64,000 bases of DNA from Mesostigma viride (GCA_009746045.1 RPFO01000392.1:60001-124000); one strand, 5' to 3'; shown: positions 21,423 to 31,990, counted from the first letter of the stretch. Translations and numbers: made by a program. The notes: a model not told the origin generated them from the letters alone.

Positions 21423-22523
21423 ATGAGCAGCCCGCTGTTCACTGACGCCGAGATGCTCGAGATCTCTCAATGGATGACCCTCCATCCAAATGTCCCACGA
21501 GAGTTCATTGAGGCAGCCATGCTCTACTGTAAGAAGAAGCCACTCACAGGGAAGACAAGGCGCGCCATGAAAAGGGCATCGGCGAAAATTGAGGAAGGCG
21601 TCGTCAAGGTTTTTGGGACAAACGAAATTACTTCTGAGCTATTGTCAGAAGAAGTGGCCGATGAAGGAGTTCATCCAGGAAACGCTGACACTCACTCTTC
21701 GCACGGAGAACCGAACTCGCGGGACGCTAGTGGATCCGGTATGGGACATCCCGGCGGGCTCCTTGACGATTATCACGACGTCGGGCTTACCCTCATGACC
21801 ATCCCGTTTGAACAGACTCACATCAGCGAAGGAAACCGATACTTCACTGTCCGTTTGTCTGGCAGCGAGTCCCCTACGAAGGTGACCTTGCCGCTCGGCT
21901 CGTACACGACTATCGAAAACCGAAAAAACATAGAGGAAGCTTTGAAGGCGGTAGATCCTGGGTTCTCGGTCACGTACAACAGGGCGACTAGTCTTTTTAC
22001 CGTGACAAATGCCACCGAGTTCTCTGTCGCGGTGGATGAGCCCACGGGCCGGGTGTTGGGGCTCATGGAAGGATCATATCCTTTCACAGGTGTCCTCGCT
22101 AGCAACCGGCCAGCAACGAATGGGAGACTGAGAATGGTGTATGTATACAGCGACATCGTTCGAGGAAACGTGATATCATCGTCGACAGGCACGGGATATG
22201 GAGGCCTTTTGGCCGTCTGTCCCAACATGTCGCAGTTCTTAGAACCCATTGTTTGGCAGGCAGCGACCCCTTTGTGGCAGCATCTCAAGGACTCTCCCAG
22301 CAACATCACGATCCGACTGCTCGACGAGGACGACGCTCCTATAACTGTCTACTCGGATTGGGCTCTTCAGCTCTCCTTCCGCATAAGCCCTCAGAAGGCG
22401 ATGGGAATAGAGGCGAGGAAGATCGGGAGCGTTTTGAAGTATATGGCCCTTGACAGGACCGTCCAGCCACAAACCAGATTTATTTCTCAGCCATCTAGTA
22501 CTATCGAGGACGATGAAAGTTAA
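21423..22523 (+). CDS. Candidate penton / minor capsid protein
   Basis: A 366-aa protein. After a 110-residue N-terminal arm comes a beta-rich part with VTLPLGSYTTIENRKNIEEA (about 155-180) and the ending LKDSPSNITIRLLDEDDAPI. This N-I-x-I-x-L-x-D-x-x-x-x-P-I pattern is familiar from penton-type minor capsid proteins of Polinton-like and adinto-like viruses. It lies immediately before the small Ala-rich gene and the major capsid gene, the usual order. It would form the five-fold capsomer as a single jelly-roll. The assignment rests on pattern and context, not on a search. Confidence 0.6.
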   Translation: MSSPLFTDAEMLEISQWMTLHPNVPREFIEAAMLYCKKKPLTGKTRRAMKRASAKIEEGVVKVFGTNEITSELLSEEVADEGVHPGNADTHSSHGEPNSRDASGSGMGHPGGLLDDYHDVGLTLMTIPFEQTHISEGNRYFTVRLSGSESPTKVTLPLGSYTTIENRKNIEEALKAVDPGFSVTYNRATSLFTVTNATEFSVAVDEPTGRVLGLMEGSYPFTGVLASNRPATNGRLRMVYVYSDIVRGNVISSSTGTGYGGLLAVCPNMSQFLEPIVWQAATPLWQHLKDSPSNITIRLLDEDDAPITVYSDWALQLSFRISPQKAMGIEARKIGSVLKYMALDRTVQPQTRFISQPSSTIEDDES

Positions 22524-22869
22524 TTTTGGAGCAATCGGAAACGTGGCTAGACGCGTGGGAGAGTTTGCCGGCAACGCTATCAAGAGGGTCGGCGACGGGG
22601 CGGCCATCGTGTCAGCTGTCAAGAAAGCCGGGCACGTCGCTGGCGAAGTCATCTCAAAAATTGGCGACGGGGCGCGGGCTGCCAAACAGGCGGCGGGCAT
22701 TGTCGATTCCGCGCTCGGACACATCCCATCCAACATGATCGCGAAGAGTACGCTGCTCGGGAAAGCGTACTCGGTCGCAAACACTGGTCTGAGCGCCTTG
22801 TCCAACCTCGAAAGACGGGTTGATGGAGCGAAGGTAAAAAATCCCATACTCGGCCAGCTTCTTCAGTAA
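22513..22869 (+). CDS. Small Ala/Gly/Lys-rich amphipathic protein (pVI/LO7-like candidate)
   Basis: A 118-aa protein starting 11 bases inside the end of the penton-like gene. Two related segments, IKRVGDGAAIVSAVKKAGHV and ISKIGDGARAAKQAAGIV, form amphipathic, positively charged helices. Composition and place just before the major capsid gene recall membrane-active capsid-interior proteins such as adenovirus pVI, but there is no sequence proof. The overlapping start suggests translational coupling or leaky scanning. Confidence 0.6.
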   Translation: MKVNFGAIGNVARRVGEFAGNAIKRVGDGAAIVSAVKKAGHVAGEVISKIGDGARAAKQAAGIVDSALGHIPSNMIAKSTLLGKAYSVANTGLSALSNLERRVDGAKVKNPILGQLLQ

Positions 22870-22884
22870 AAATATCTCATTCGA

Positions 22885-24190
22885 ATGTATACACAATCTA
22901 TGGCTTCGGACAATTCCTGGTACTCGCGCGCTATCCCCAAGTCCATGCAATACCTCGTGAAGGCGCTGGGTCAGCACACGACTCAACGAGTCCATCTCAG
23001 CACCCTCTCAGCAAGCGACGGCATCAAACAAGGGTCTGTGGTCGCGGTCCGCCTCCCCACGTCCGGGTTCGTGGACTTGCACTCCTTCGCAATGTTTTTC
23101 ACGGGGACCCCCACGACCACGGCGGGGTTCGCAAAGTTCCCCGCGTACACGTCCTCCATCATCAGGCGCCTCGAGGTACTGGCAGGAGGTCAGACCGTCG
23201 ACAGCATCAACGACTACTCCCAGCTGTTCCATACGCTGCTCTCGGTGCACGGCGGTGTCGAGTACAATCTCGCGCAGGCTCCCGCTGGTTGGTCGAAGAA
23301 TAACAACATCGTCACCGCTGACGTGGCTGGCACTCTCACAAACAACGTGAAGGCAAACACCGCAGTGGACGGCGTCATTGACCACTTTTTGGGATTCCTG
23401 AGTGGCGAGCCTCGGATCGTGGATCTGAGTCTCTTCCCCCCATCGAGATCCGAATCACACTCATGGACGGAGGGGTGATGCTTCCTAGCGTGGCGCAAGC
23501 AGCTGCAGCTGGTGGCATCGTGGCCGTTGACGCAGGAACGGGGTTGGTTTCGAACTGAGCAACATCCACTTTAGCATCGACACGTACAGGTTCCAAGAAG
23601 ATATCGTGGGCCAGATTTTCTCGTCCAGGCTTGCCGAGGGTGGAACTCTCTCCTTCAAGTGGCGGACGTGGCAGTCCACCAAACAGTCGCTCGGGACTCG
23701 CACTCCCTATGCCATCAAGGCGTCGCTGTCTTCCGCGTCCGCCAGCAAACTCCTGGCGATTCAGGTTGCTGCCGGCGCGGACGTGACCAACGCATCTGGC
23801 AATACGATGTTCAATCACATCGCGGATGGTATGACTTCCTACCAATACGACATCAACGGATCCAACCTGGCGCCTGGATACCGTACGAACGCAACGGAGG
23901 CGTGGATCAATCTGTTGTCCGCGTTCGGTGACCAAGGGAATGTTTTGTCCTGTGTCCGTGAGGGCATGACTCCTACCACGTGGCTAAACAACAACTTCAC
24001 GATGGCGTGTCACCTTAATATGCCGTGTGCCGGTCCAGAGTACATGAGCGGCCTTGACCTTCGTGGCACGGCATCGGTGGTCACGCTGCGAGTCGAGAAG
24101 GGAGCAACGGACTGCATTTCCTACATCTTCACGGAATGCGAATCAAAGATGGACATCGCTGCAGGCAGGCAGGCAGCCGTGTACCTCTAA
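22885..24190 (+). pseudogene. Double-jelly-roll major capsid protein, two frameshifts
   Basis: The frame from 22885 carries the capsid-like phrase SSIIRRLEVLAGGQTVDSIN (about residues 91-110). It breaks at a C-run (23435-23441), where the next frame gives an IEIRITLMDGG beta strand, then breaks again near 23550. The third frame runs to 24190 and ends in TLRVEKGATDCISYIFTECE, typical of the last strands of Polinton-like capsid proteins. Both breaks behave as one-base losses at or near short runs; the whole gene would be about 435 aa. The second start at 22900 is equally possible. AAAAATATCTCATTCGA precedes it. The copy cannot make capsid unless the breaks are assembly errors. Confidence 0.7.
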
Positions 24191-24218
24191 AAAATATATA
24201 CGTGTGTAATGACAAACG
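24191..24218 (+). promoter_or_regulatory. AT-rich late-gene leader (AAAAAATATATAC)
   Basis: The gaps before several rightward genes hold a similar A-run plus TAT element: AAAAATATCTC (22868-22878), AAAAAATATATAC here, AAAAAATAATG plus ATTATATTAG before 24416, GAAATATTATCTC before 26128, and TAAAAATCTATGATTATATG before 20917. It may be a shared late promoter or initiator; this is pattern-based only. Confidence 0.4.
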
Positions 24219-24389
24219 ATGGACTACTTTCGAGACCCTAGCATCACAGCTAATCCGTTTAACAGGTTGAAGTTGATTTTTGACATTCCTGAAATGGCAG
24301 ATTCTGGTCTGTCCATGACAATGCCAGCTAGACGAGCATTGCCCCTTCTCCCCACCTTCAAGTATCCGCTACCAAACTCTAAAAAATAA
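24219..24389 (+). CDS. Small viral protein, 56 aa
   Basis: Starts MDYFRDPSITANPFNRLKL and ends in a Pro/Lys tail, with a stop at 24387-24389. It is preceded by the AT-rich leader element and sits between the capsid and adhesin genes at normal viral spacing. Moderately hydrophobic, without a clear membrane span. Function unknown. Confidence 0.5.
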   Translation: MDYFRDPSITANPFNRLKLIFDIPEMADSGLSMTMPARRALPLLPTFKYPLPNSKK

Positions 24390-24415
24390 TGTGACGATGA
24401 TATTATATTAGCTCC

Positions 24416-26095
24416 ATGTCGTTTGATTATGGTATTTGTCCTGCTTTGATTCGCAAGAAGCGCAAAACGGCAAGGACAGCGCCGTCAATCACGTTAACAA
24501 CTACACACGGACTGTATCCTAGCGCGGTACCGATTACAATGACAGCAGCATTCAGCGAAACAGTCACCGGGTTCACCTTGGGTGATATCGTTGTCATAAA
24601 TGGTACTGCATCTGGTTTAACGGGTAGCGGCGCCTCTTACACATTCTCTGTGACTCCAGCTGTAGCTTATTCACTGACAACAGTCACTGTTGGAGGGAAC
24701 GCAGCAAGCAGCGTGCTAGGAACCGGCAACACCGCAGCAACTCCGTTAGTCTTCACGTATTCGCCACCTCCAACGGTAACCCTCGCGACGACCGCGGGCT
24801 TGACGCCATCCTCATCACCCGTGGACGTGACAGCCACGTTCAGCAGGTCGGTGACGGGGTTCGCGTTGGGCGATATCACCGTGACCAACGGGACCGCCGC
24901 CAACCTGACCGGAAGTGGGGCGTCGTACGCCTTCCAAGTGACGCCAACCATCGCCAATTCTACACAAACGTTAGCGTGGCGCGGGCGCTGTTGTGGACGC
25001 ATCGACAGGGAACGCCAACGCGGCATCTAACACACTGTCGTTCACGTACTCGGCAAATCCGTCGGTGACTCTTGCGTCCGGAACTCCGACGGGTGCTGTT
25101 TATCCGATCACGGCCACTTTTAGCACATCGGTCACTGGGTTCACGTTGGGCGACATCGCCGTGACCAACGGAACCGTGTCCAACTTGCTGGGAAGCGGTG
25201 CCACGTACACATTCGATGTGACCACTACCATGTCGGACTTCACGACGACGGTAAGCGTGGGCGCGGGCGCCGTGACGGGCGCAACGTCAGGGCTTGGAAA
25301 CATCATCCAACACGCTGTCATTCACGTACTATTACAACCCGGCAACAGACCCCGCGTGTTCGCGTGGTACGATCCGTCCGACAGCGCCACGGTGTTCAGC
25401 GACACGTCGGGCACAACCCAGCAAAACACGGCAGGGGGAACGTGATGCGCGTGAACGACAAGGGCCGAACGGGTACCACGTGACGCAGGCAACTTCCGCC
25501 AAGTGCCCGACACTGGATACGGCGGAGCTGAACTCGAAACGGTCCCTCCGTTTATTAACTCGCGGTCTGGCTTGTTGGAGTCCGTGAACAATTTCTGGAA
25601 CGCGGTCGGGGTAAGTGCGAGTGTTTTTATAGTCGCCAAACAGCTAACGACTGCAACGTATCCAGAAATAGGGGTTTACGGGTATTAGAGGTTATATGCT
25701 TGGATCGTCGAACGGCAATTGTTATCTCATGTCTTATCAGTCACAGGTACAGACCGTTATCCTATTCGCTCCCGGTTCTGTATACGAAACCGTGAGCACC
25801 AGGGCTCAGTTCTTTGACAACAAGGCACACGTCCTGGCGCTTTCATGCAACAGCAGTACAAACGCATTTTCACCCGCTTCGACGGACGAGCTGGTTATGA
25901 CAGAGTGGGATCGGACCCTACAACTGGTTCGGGAAATCTCGCTATTGGAGGAGACACGGCCAACGCGAGTCGTGCTTTGATGGGTGGATTGGCGAGATCC
26001 TTATCTACAACACCGCCAAGACGTCAGCGGAACTTGAACGGATCCGCGGGTATCTTGTTGCCAAGTGGGGCACTCCCGCCGCCATCCCAGCGTAG
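24416..26095 (+). pseudogene. Ig-repeat and LamG-like virion adhesin, several frameshifts
   Basis: Three copies of a bacterial-Ig-like (Big_12-like) domain can be read: SITLTTTHGLYPSAVPIT..., PPTVTLATTAGLTPSSSPVD... and PSVTLASGTPTGAVYPITAT..., each with a VTGFTLGDI-VTNGT signature. Then comes a LamG/concanavalin-like domain, starting RVFAWYDPSDSATVFSD and ending DGWIGEILIYNTAKTSAELE before the stop at 26093-26095. The frame changes near 24975, 25300, 25345, 25445, 25500 and beyond 25685. The intact protein would be about 550-560 aa, probably a host-attachment fibre. The number of breaks argues for real decay rather than base-calling error alone. Confidence 0.7.
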
Positions 26096-26127
26096 AAATA
26101 TTATCTCTTCCAATTTGTAATAAAGCA

Positions 26128-26718
26128 ATGGAATACCCAACTTATTATCAAATAGTGCTAGATTCCAAGGCCTCTGAAAACGTGATTGACTCCACCACCG
26201 GGTTACGTCAATTTAGAATCAAACCAGACCCGAGGGCGCCCATCATTGACAGTACATGGCGCGGTGGTGTGCATTATGCCTACGTTGACGCAGTGCCTGT
26301 TGATGAGGACCGTGCTATTGTCGGGCTTGTTTCCCCGAGTTTCTCCGGTGGTGAGCATAACCAACAGGATTGCATTGTTTTATGCAACGAGACTGTCATG
26401 GGTGGAACAGACGGGGACATCCTTTCTTACGCCATGATCAACGAACACGCATTTTTTAACCTAAAGAACCCACACCTGTTCAGAAACGGAGGACATATTA
26501 CGGTAGGAGCGTCGTACATTGACAGACTTGACGGAAACGAGACTCAATTCCCCCGTGCAGACGGGTGGTTTTGTGCATCCTACGTTTTGAAAAGATTCGC
26601 GGGTTCAACAAGTGCAATTGTCATGGCAAGTAATTTCTACGAATATATATGGGTGGTTGCTTCGGAAAATTTACCTCGTGGATACCTTAGAAACCTCGTT
26701 CAGGCGATTGACAAGTGA
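26128..26718 (+). CDS. Unidentified viral protein, 196 aa
   Basis: The start MEYPTYYQIVLDSKASENVI is chosen because an AT-rich leader (GAAATATTATCTC, then AATAAAGCA) precedes it and the codons upstream belong to the adhesin end. The protein is beta-rich and soluble, without recognisable motifs. It lies in the structural block and is intact, so a minor virion protein is plausible but not shown. Confidence 0.6.
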   Translation: MEYPTYYQIVLDSKASENVIDSTTGLRQFRIKPDPRAPIIDSTWRGGVHYAYVDAVPVDEDRAIVGLVSPSFSGGEHNQQDCIVLCNETVMGGTDGDILSYAMINEHAFFNLKNPHLFRNGGHITVGASYIDRLDGNETQFPRADGWFCASYVLKRFAGSTSAIVMASNFYEYIWVVASENLPRGYLRNLVQAIDK

Positions 26719-26974
26719 CCCAGTTGATTACTCGCACGCTTACGAGTCTTTTTACCTAAATTCACGTCCCAGAACTCGCCACGTGGTAGAGGCCACCTTA
26801 GACTTGCATCGCTCCGAAATTTAGCCAAGTTCGACACTTGTACAAGTCCAGCCACCTTCGCGTCCTGTCCAGGCCGTGCCAGCAGACGTAACGGACCTTG
26901 GCACATTGTGCACAAATAGGCAAAATCACGTGCAAGTCACGCATCTCACGTTGCCAAGCTCTCTGCCGGTAGCC

Positions 26975-27547
26975 ATGGCTTCCCGAAACGCAGGGCCTTG
27001 CGAGAAGGCGTTGGCAATGCTTGGAAAAATCCTCGATGGTCTCGAGGACGGCCAGACAAAGATATCTGACCAGCTCGCACACCTGACGCACAAGGTCTCC
27101 CTTCTTTCCGGAAACGAAGGTGCTGTTGGAGGCACCGGACCTACCTGCGAGGTCTTCAAGATTCACGACGCCGGATATGACGATGTCGACCGCAAGACGC
27201 CAAAAATTTGCGTCGAGTGGGTCTACGAGAAGAATGCGGCAAAGCCGAGGAAGGTCGAGGACCGCTGCGAGTGGATTCGCCTCGACCAAGCCGACGGGTG
27301 CGTTAAGATGGTTGACGATTTCCTCAATGGCTTCTCCAAGTCCAAGCGCCAGCCAGGCATTTCCCCCATTGCGCTCTACAGGGCATGGGAGGAGGTAAAG
27401 AAGGGTTTCGAGGACGCAAAGACCGCCACTTCCAATGGCAGGAAGAGGAGCCGCGAGGGAGCGTCAAGCTCCCACGGCCATGGCGACAAGAAGAACTCCG
27501 CCTCGTACGTGAAGAGCCTGACTGGACACTCCAAGGACAAGGAGTAG
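26975..27547 (+). CDS. Unidentified protein, 190 aa, near the viral right end
   Basis: The start at 26975 has a good AGCCATGG context; the frame is open 99 bases further upstream. An N-terminal coiled-coil-like segment (LGKILDGLEDGQTKISDQLA) is followed by a compact part (ICVEWVYEKN, CEWIRLDQADGCVKMVDDFL) and a basic Ser/His-rich tail with GRKRSREG, a likely nuclear signal. No family recognised. Codon use is GC-richer than in the neighbouring viral gene. It may be viral or belong to flanking DNA. Confidence 0.55.
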   Translation: MASRNAGPCEKALAMLGKILDGLEDGQTKISDQLAHLTHKVSLLSGNEGAVGGTGPTCEVFKIHDAGYDDVDRKTPKICVEWVYEKNAAKPRKVEDRCEWIRLDQADGCVKMVDDFLNGFSKSKRQPGISPIALYRAWEEVKKGFEDAKTATSNGRKRSREGASSSHGHGDKKNSASYVKSLTGHSKDKE

Positions 27548-27864
27548 ATTGTCGTCTTGTTGACGACGGCAACGAGCTTGCCATTTCGCTCTTGTCGAGC
27601 TGATAACGAATGTAAACGTGTTATATTTTTTAATGAATTCGTTTATGCAGTATAAAACGCGTCAATGTATGCTGAAAACAATTTTCATTTCGTCTCGAAT
27701 TGCAGTTCTAACTATGGGTTAAAATCCAGAGTAAACCTCTTATGCATCGACACAGGTCGTGTGGGATTCTTGCATAGGTCGTCTGAGTTTCCAGATTAAT
27801 AAACCCTAACACTCTGCACACCCCGCCGCGCGGCCCTCGCCGGCTCCCTCACCCTGCGAGGACA

Positions 27865-28239
27865 TGGCGAAAAATTGGGCGGTCTTTTCTTAAGAGTAAG
27901 TACGTGCAATTTTTCGCCACATCCAACAACCCACGCCACCTCAGCGCCGGCCAGTGGGGGGGTGGCGAAAAATTGTCCGTTCTTTCTCTTAAGAGTAACT
28001 AAGGACAATTTTTCGCCATCACTCTCACACCTTGACAAACACCTCCTATGACCCGCGCCAAGGGGTGGCAGGGTGGCGAAAAATTGTCCGTTCTTTCTCT
28101 TAAGAGTAACTAAGGACAATTTTTCGCCATCACTCTCACACCTTGACAAAACACCTCCATGACCCGCGCCAAGGGGTGGCGGGTGGCGAAAAATTGTCCG
28201 TTCTTTCTCTTAAGAGTAACTAAGGACAATTTTTCGCCA
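27865..28239. repeat. Four tandem hairpin repeats with 13- to 16-bp arms
   Basis: Each unit has TGGCGAAAAATTGTCC, a 24-base spacer with CTTAAGAG, then GGACAATTTTTCGCCA. Arms lie at 27865-27877/27907-27919 (diverged, 13 bp), 27963-27978/28003-28018, 28074-28089/28114-28129 and 28184-28199/28224-28239. The last three units repeat at 110-111 bp and are nearly identical, including a GACCCGCGCCAAGGGG spacer. Confidence 0.95.
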
Positions 28240-28356
28240 TCCTTGTCACACCCCAAACACACCATCACAACTGCCGGGGTGGTGACAGATGCCAGCCTAA
28301 ATGTAACAACCTGGTGAGCAGTGGTGGCAGGGGGGCACTTCTGTTTTTGCAAGTGG

Positions 28357-28385
28357 TTTAGGGTTTTAGGGTTTAGGGCTTAGGG
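28357..28385 (+). repeat. Telomere-like TTTTAGGG/TTTAGGG patch
   Basis: Reads GTTTAGGGTTTTAGGG, then TTTAGGGCTTAGGG. Both the Chlamydomonas-type and plant-type units occur. It lies about 120 bases right of the hairpin array. Confidence 0.7.
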
Positions 28386-28399
28386 TGAGACCCATCCTA

Positions 28400-28966
28400 G
28401 GCCGCGGTCACTATAGGGTCACTATAGGGGTGGCAGATGCCAGCATAAGGGTGGTGCACTTCTCCTAGTCGCGATGACGGAATGATGACGGAATGATGAT
28501 GGAAGCTACTTAATTAATTAATCTACTTAATTAATTAATTAGACTCGTGCTCCCGTTGGGGAGTCACGGAGCATTAACCCCGATGAATGGATGGATGGGT
28601 GCACACATTCCTACCGGTCTAATCTATCTACATTGGCTACATACTACATCTATCTAACAACATTCTAACTACATCATCTATCTAGGCAGCCGCACGCTGC
28701 CCTAGGGGGAGCTATCTAGCGTGCCTCCCGCGGGATTGCACACGCGGGCGCTTCCCCACTGGGGGGGGCTCGTTGTCCTCTATGACCTGGGCCCACTTGG
28801 CCAAGGTTGTCCATCATCTTCTTCCAAATCACGGAGAGGCCTAGGCCCCCCATGTCCTCTACTAGCTGTTCTTTGAAGGTGCGGGCCTTGCGGCGTCTAA
28901 CATCACTGTGTGCGGATGATCTAGCTCACGGACGTGACAAGGCCACGGTCTAACTATTCTACACTA
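28400..28966. other. Repeat-rich gap without a gene
   Basis: Contains a CTCGTGCTCCCGTTGGGGAG repeat end with (TTAA)n (28508-28580). No coding frame is supported. Confidence 0.5.
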
Positions 28967-29290
28967 CTACTGCTGTATTCCCTTAGGTATAAGCTGCCAG
29001 GGGCGTCTGGAGCTAGTCGCGGCCCCAGCGTGTGGTCGAGCGGGGGTCGCGTGCCAGGGCTTGTGGCCAACGTATAGATGATGGCCGCCCGGCCCGCCCC
29101 CTTCCAGTATACTGTCACCGGCTTCCCCGCCGTGGTCTGCCGGAGCAGCCTGGAGGTATAGGTCGGCCATCTATAGCTCCCGTCGCCATTGTTAATTGCT
29201 GCGCCAGGGTCAAGTCGTCATCCAAGGTGAAGGGAGTCTTCTCGAGCCGCTTGCGGCGTCTGAGAAACGAAAGGTTGTCCGATGGGCTCT
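28967..29290 (-). mobile_element. LINE ORF1 C-terminal fragment (degenerate)
   Basis: Minus-strand frames give pieces of the same RPTYLQ...VYWKGA...YVGHKPW ending seen in the better copy at 29812-30222, with shifts and small insertions. A (TTAA)n tract follows at 29367-29383. Confidence 0.6.
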
Positions 29291-29811
29291 TATATAATTA
29301 AAGATGAGAAGAAGGGGGGGCGTTCCTGCCTTACCCCGCACGCGGGGAAGGCGATGGGCGGCCATTAATTAATTAATTAATTAGGAACATAACTCCGTTG
29401 GGAGTATATGTAGCACATAACCCTGAGCCAGGGGCATATGAGCCTATAATACATTCTAAGCTACTTCCTGCAAGGGTGGGAATGTAAACAACACTTGCTC
29501 TAGGTGCACCAGGGCACCCGCACCCTCATGGTCTATCACGCTATGCCCGGGTAAGGGGGGAGCATGCCTGTGAGGGGGAAGATCATCATGGCTATACAAG
29601 AGCTATGGCATGGCTTCTCAGCAGAGAGTGACTCCCTGCATGGGCACAACATTACTAAATAAAGCTAGGCATCATCTGGAGTGTGGCTCATCATAGGCAC
29701 ACATGTACACGATTAAATAAAGCGCGTGGCTTAGCTGGGATAGGGCCTCTAAGAGGCGTACATGTACATGGCCACGGTCTATCTAGTCTACACTACTACT
29801 GCTGTATTCCC

Positions 29812-31208
29812 CTAAGCTGGGGCGTCTGGAGTCGCTGGGGCCGCGGTGGTCGAGGGGGTCGCCTGCCAGGGCTTGTGGCCGACGTAGATGGCCGCCCCCT
29901 TCCAGTACACCGGCTGCCCCGCCTTGGTCTGCCGGAGCTGGAGGTAGGTCGGCCATAGCTCCCGTCGCCGTTGTTGCTGCGCCAGGGTCAGGTCGTCGTC
30001 AAGGGTGAAGAGAGTCTTCTCGAGCCGCTTGCGGCGTCTGAGAAAAGAAATCTTGTCCGCCGGGGTCTTAAAGGTGAGAAGGAGCGGGGGCGGCCCTGCC
30101 TTACCCCGCGCGCGGGGAAGGCGGTGGGCGGCCAGCTCGATCTCACCAGTAAGGCCCATGCGATCAAGGATTTCTCTCTCAAAAGCACGCGCAAGCTTCT
30201 CGGAATTCTCACCTTCCTCCATCTTGAGATTCTTGACAATGACGTTGAGGCTGCGCTCAAGGCGAGCTCGGCCTCCTCGCGGAGGTCAAGCGTCTGCCGT
30301 TGAAGCTGGGCTGCGACGGCGGAGGTGGTGGAGGTGGTGTGTTGCTTAAGCATGTCCGCCCAGGTGGTGATGGGAGGAGCATCGCCGGCCAGGCCAGCCG
30401 GGGCTGGCGTGGCGGCAATGTCCTTCACTGCCTGGGCGGTGAGGCCTGCGGTGTTCTGCAGGACCTCGATAGCGATGGCATTGTTCTGAAGACGCTGGTC
30501 GATGTCGAGGAGCTGGGCTTTGATGTCGGCGGTGGAGGTGGAGGTGGCAGTGGAGGTGGAGGCGAGGAGGGTGGAGGTGGAGGTGACGGTGGTGGAGATG
30601 TGAGGGAGCTTAGTAGCCAGCGTGCCGCCCATTGCCGCCACATCTGCGGCAAGGGGGGTCACGTGCTGCTGGAAGGCTTCCGTGAGGATGGAACGGAATG
30701 TGGCTGCGGCGATGGTGGGGGCCCAGATCTCGCCGTCAGACTTCTTGAGGAGTGAGCAGAGAATCAGGTGCTGAAGGTCGGGCCGGTTGTAGTGGAGGCC
30801 CGTCAGCAGCAGATCTCGGCTTTGAAGCCTGCGGCCATTTGGCTCGAGAAGGCGATTGATGCTGTGAAGGTGGAGGCACAGCTCAAGGAGCGAGGCGTAA
30901 TCCCCGTAGAAAATGCACTCCAGAGCAGTGCACGGGGCAATGTTGTACCAGTCGTAATCGTCGACATTGAAGGTTTTTAGCTTGAAACGCGGTTCGCGGG
31001 GAAAGGATGAGCGGCTGCGTTTAGGGTCTGGCGAGGCCGATGGCGAGGCAGGAAGCCCGGGAGGGTGCTGGGCGGCCACCAGTGCGCGACTAGTGTCACC
31101 ACTGCCTTCCGGCCCTGATGGCGAAGCTGCAGCCGGAGCTGCAGACGTATTTTCATTGCCGAGCGCAGCCGTCCCGAGGGCGGCCATGCAGCTTGGTAAT
31201 CTCGCCAA
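29812..31208 (-). mobile_element. Non-LTR retrotransposon ORF1, nearly complete, one frameshift
   Basis: The N-terminal frame starts at 31208 and holds a Ser/Pro/Ala-rich head, an FKLKTFNVDDYDWYNIAP segment and a long Ser/Thr/Ala coiled part (LLDIDQRLQNNAIAIEVLQN). Near 30230 the frame shifts into MEEGENSEKLARAFEREILD, then TLDDDLTLAQQQRRRELWPT, then a VYWKGAAIYV end typical of LINE ORF1 RNA-binding domains. About 465 aa in all. It is the best copy of a family with at least seven fragments here. Confidence 0.75.
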
Positions 31209-31990
31209 TGAAGGCCCATGCGATCAAGGATTTTGGCTCTCGAACGCGCGTGCAAGCTTGATCTCGGAATTCTCACCTTCCTCCATGTCGAAGTTTTTGA
31301 CGATGACGTTAAGGCTGCGCTTGGCGAGCTCGGCCTCCTCGCGGAGGTCGAGCTTCTGCTGCTGGAGCTGTGCTGCAACGGCGGAGGAGGTGGAGGTGGT
31401 GTGTTGCTTAAGCATGTCCCGGCCCAGCCGGTCTGGGTTGGGAGGAGCACTGAGCGCCCGCCGGGCCAGAGAGGGCTGGCTTGCATGGCGGCAATGTCCT
31501 TCACCGCCCAGGTGGGTGGTGAGGCCTGCGGTGTTTTGCAGGACCTCGATGGCGATGGCGTTGTCCTTGAGGCGCTGGTCGATGTCGCGGAGCTGGGCGG
31601 CACCTGATATGGCGTCGAAGGTGGGGGTGGCGGCGGTGGAGCTAGGCGAGGAGGGTGGAGGTGGCGGTGGAGATGGTGGAGAGGTGGGGGAGCTCGCCAG
31701 CTCGGCAGTCAGCGTGCTGCAGGCACCCATGGCCGCCACATCTGCAGCGAGGGGGGCCACGTGCTGCATGCTCGAGGGCCTCCGTGAGCGGCTGGAGGAT
31801 TCGGTCAAGGTGGTGGTGAGGGGCTTGGGGGGCCAAAGCTTCTCGAGGGAGCGTCCATTAGGAGGGAGAGGAGGGCGTAGTGCTGAAGGTGGGGGCGGCG
31901 GAGTTGGGGGATGGAGTCGAAAGTGTAGGTGCGCCTCTGGAAAGCATCGAAGAGGTGCCCCTGGATGAAGAGCTGCTTGCACAGTTCCGT
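31209..31990 (-). mobile_element. Second LINE ORF1 copy, truncated and frame-broken
   Basis: Minus frames repeat the coiled region and the KNFDMEEGENSEIKLARAFE phrase of the copy to the left, and end where that copy begins. This suggests nested or tandem insertion. Several small insertions such as GGTGGGTGG break the frame. Confidence 0.65.

Noticed and set aside
27865-28239. CRISPR array
   Set aside because: Units contain internal dyads, the spacers are nearly identical, and there is no cas gene; it is a eukaryotic locus.
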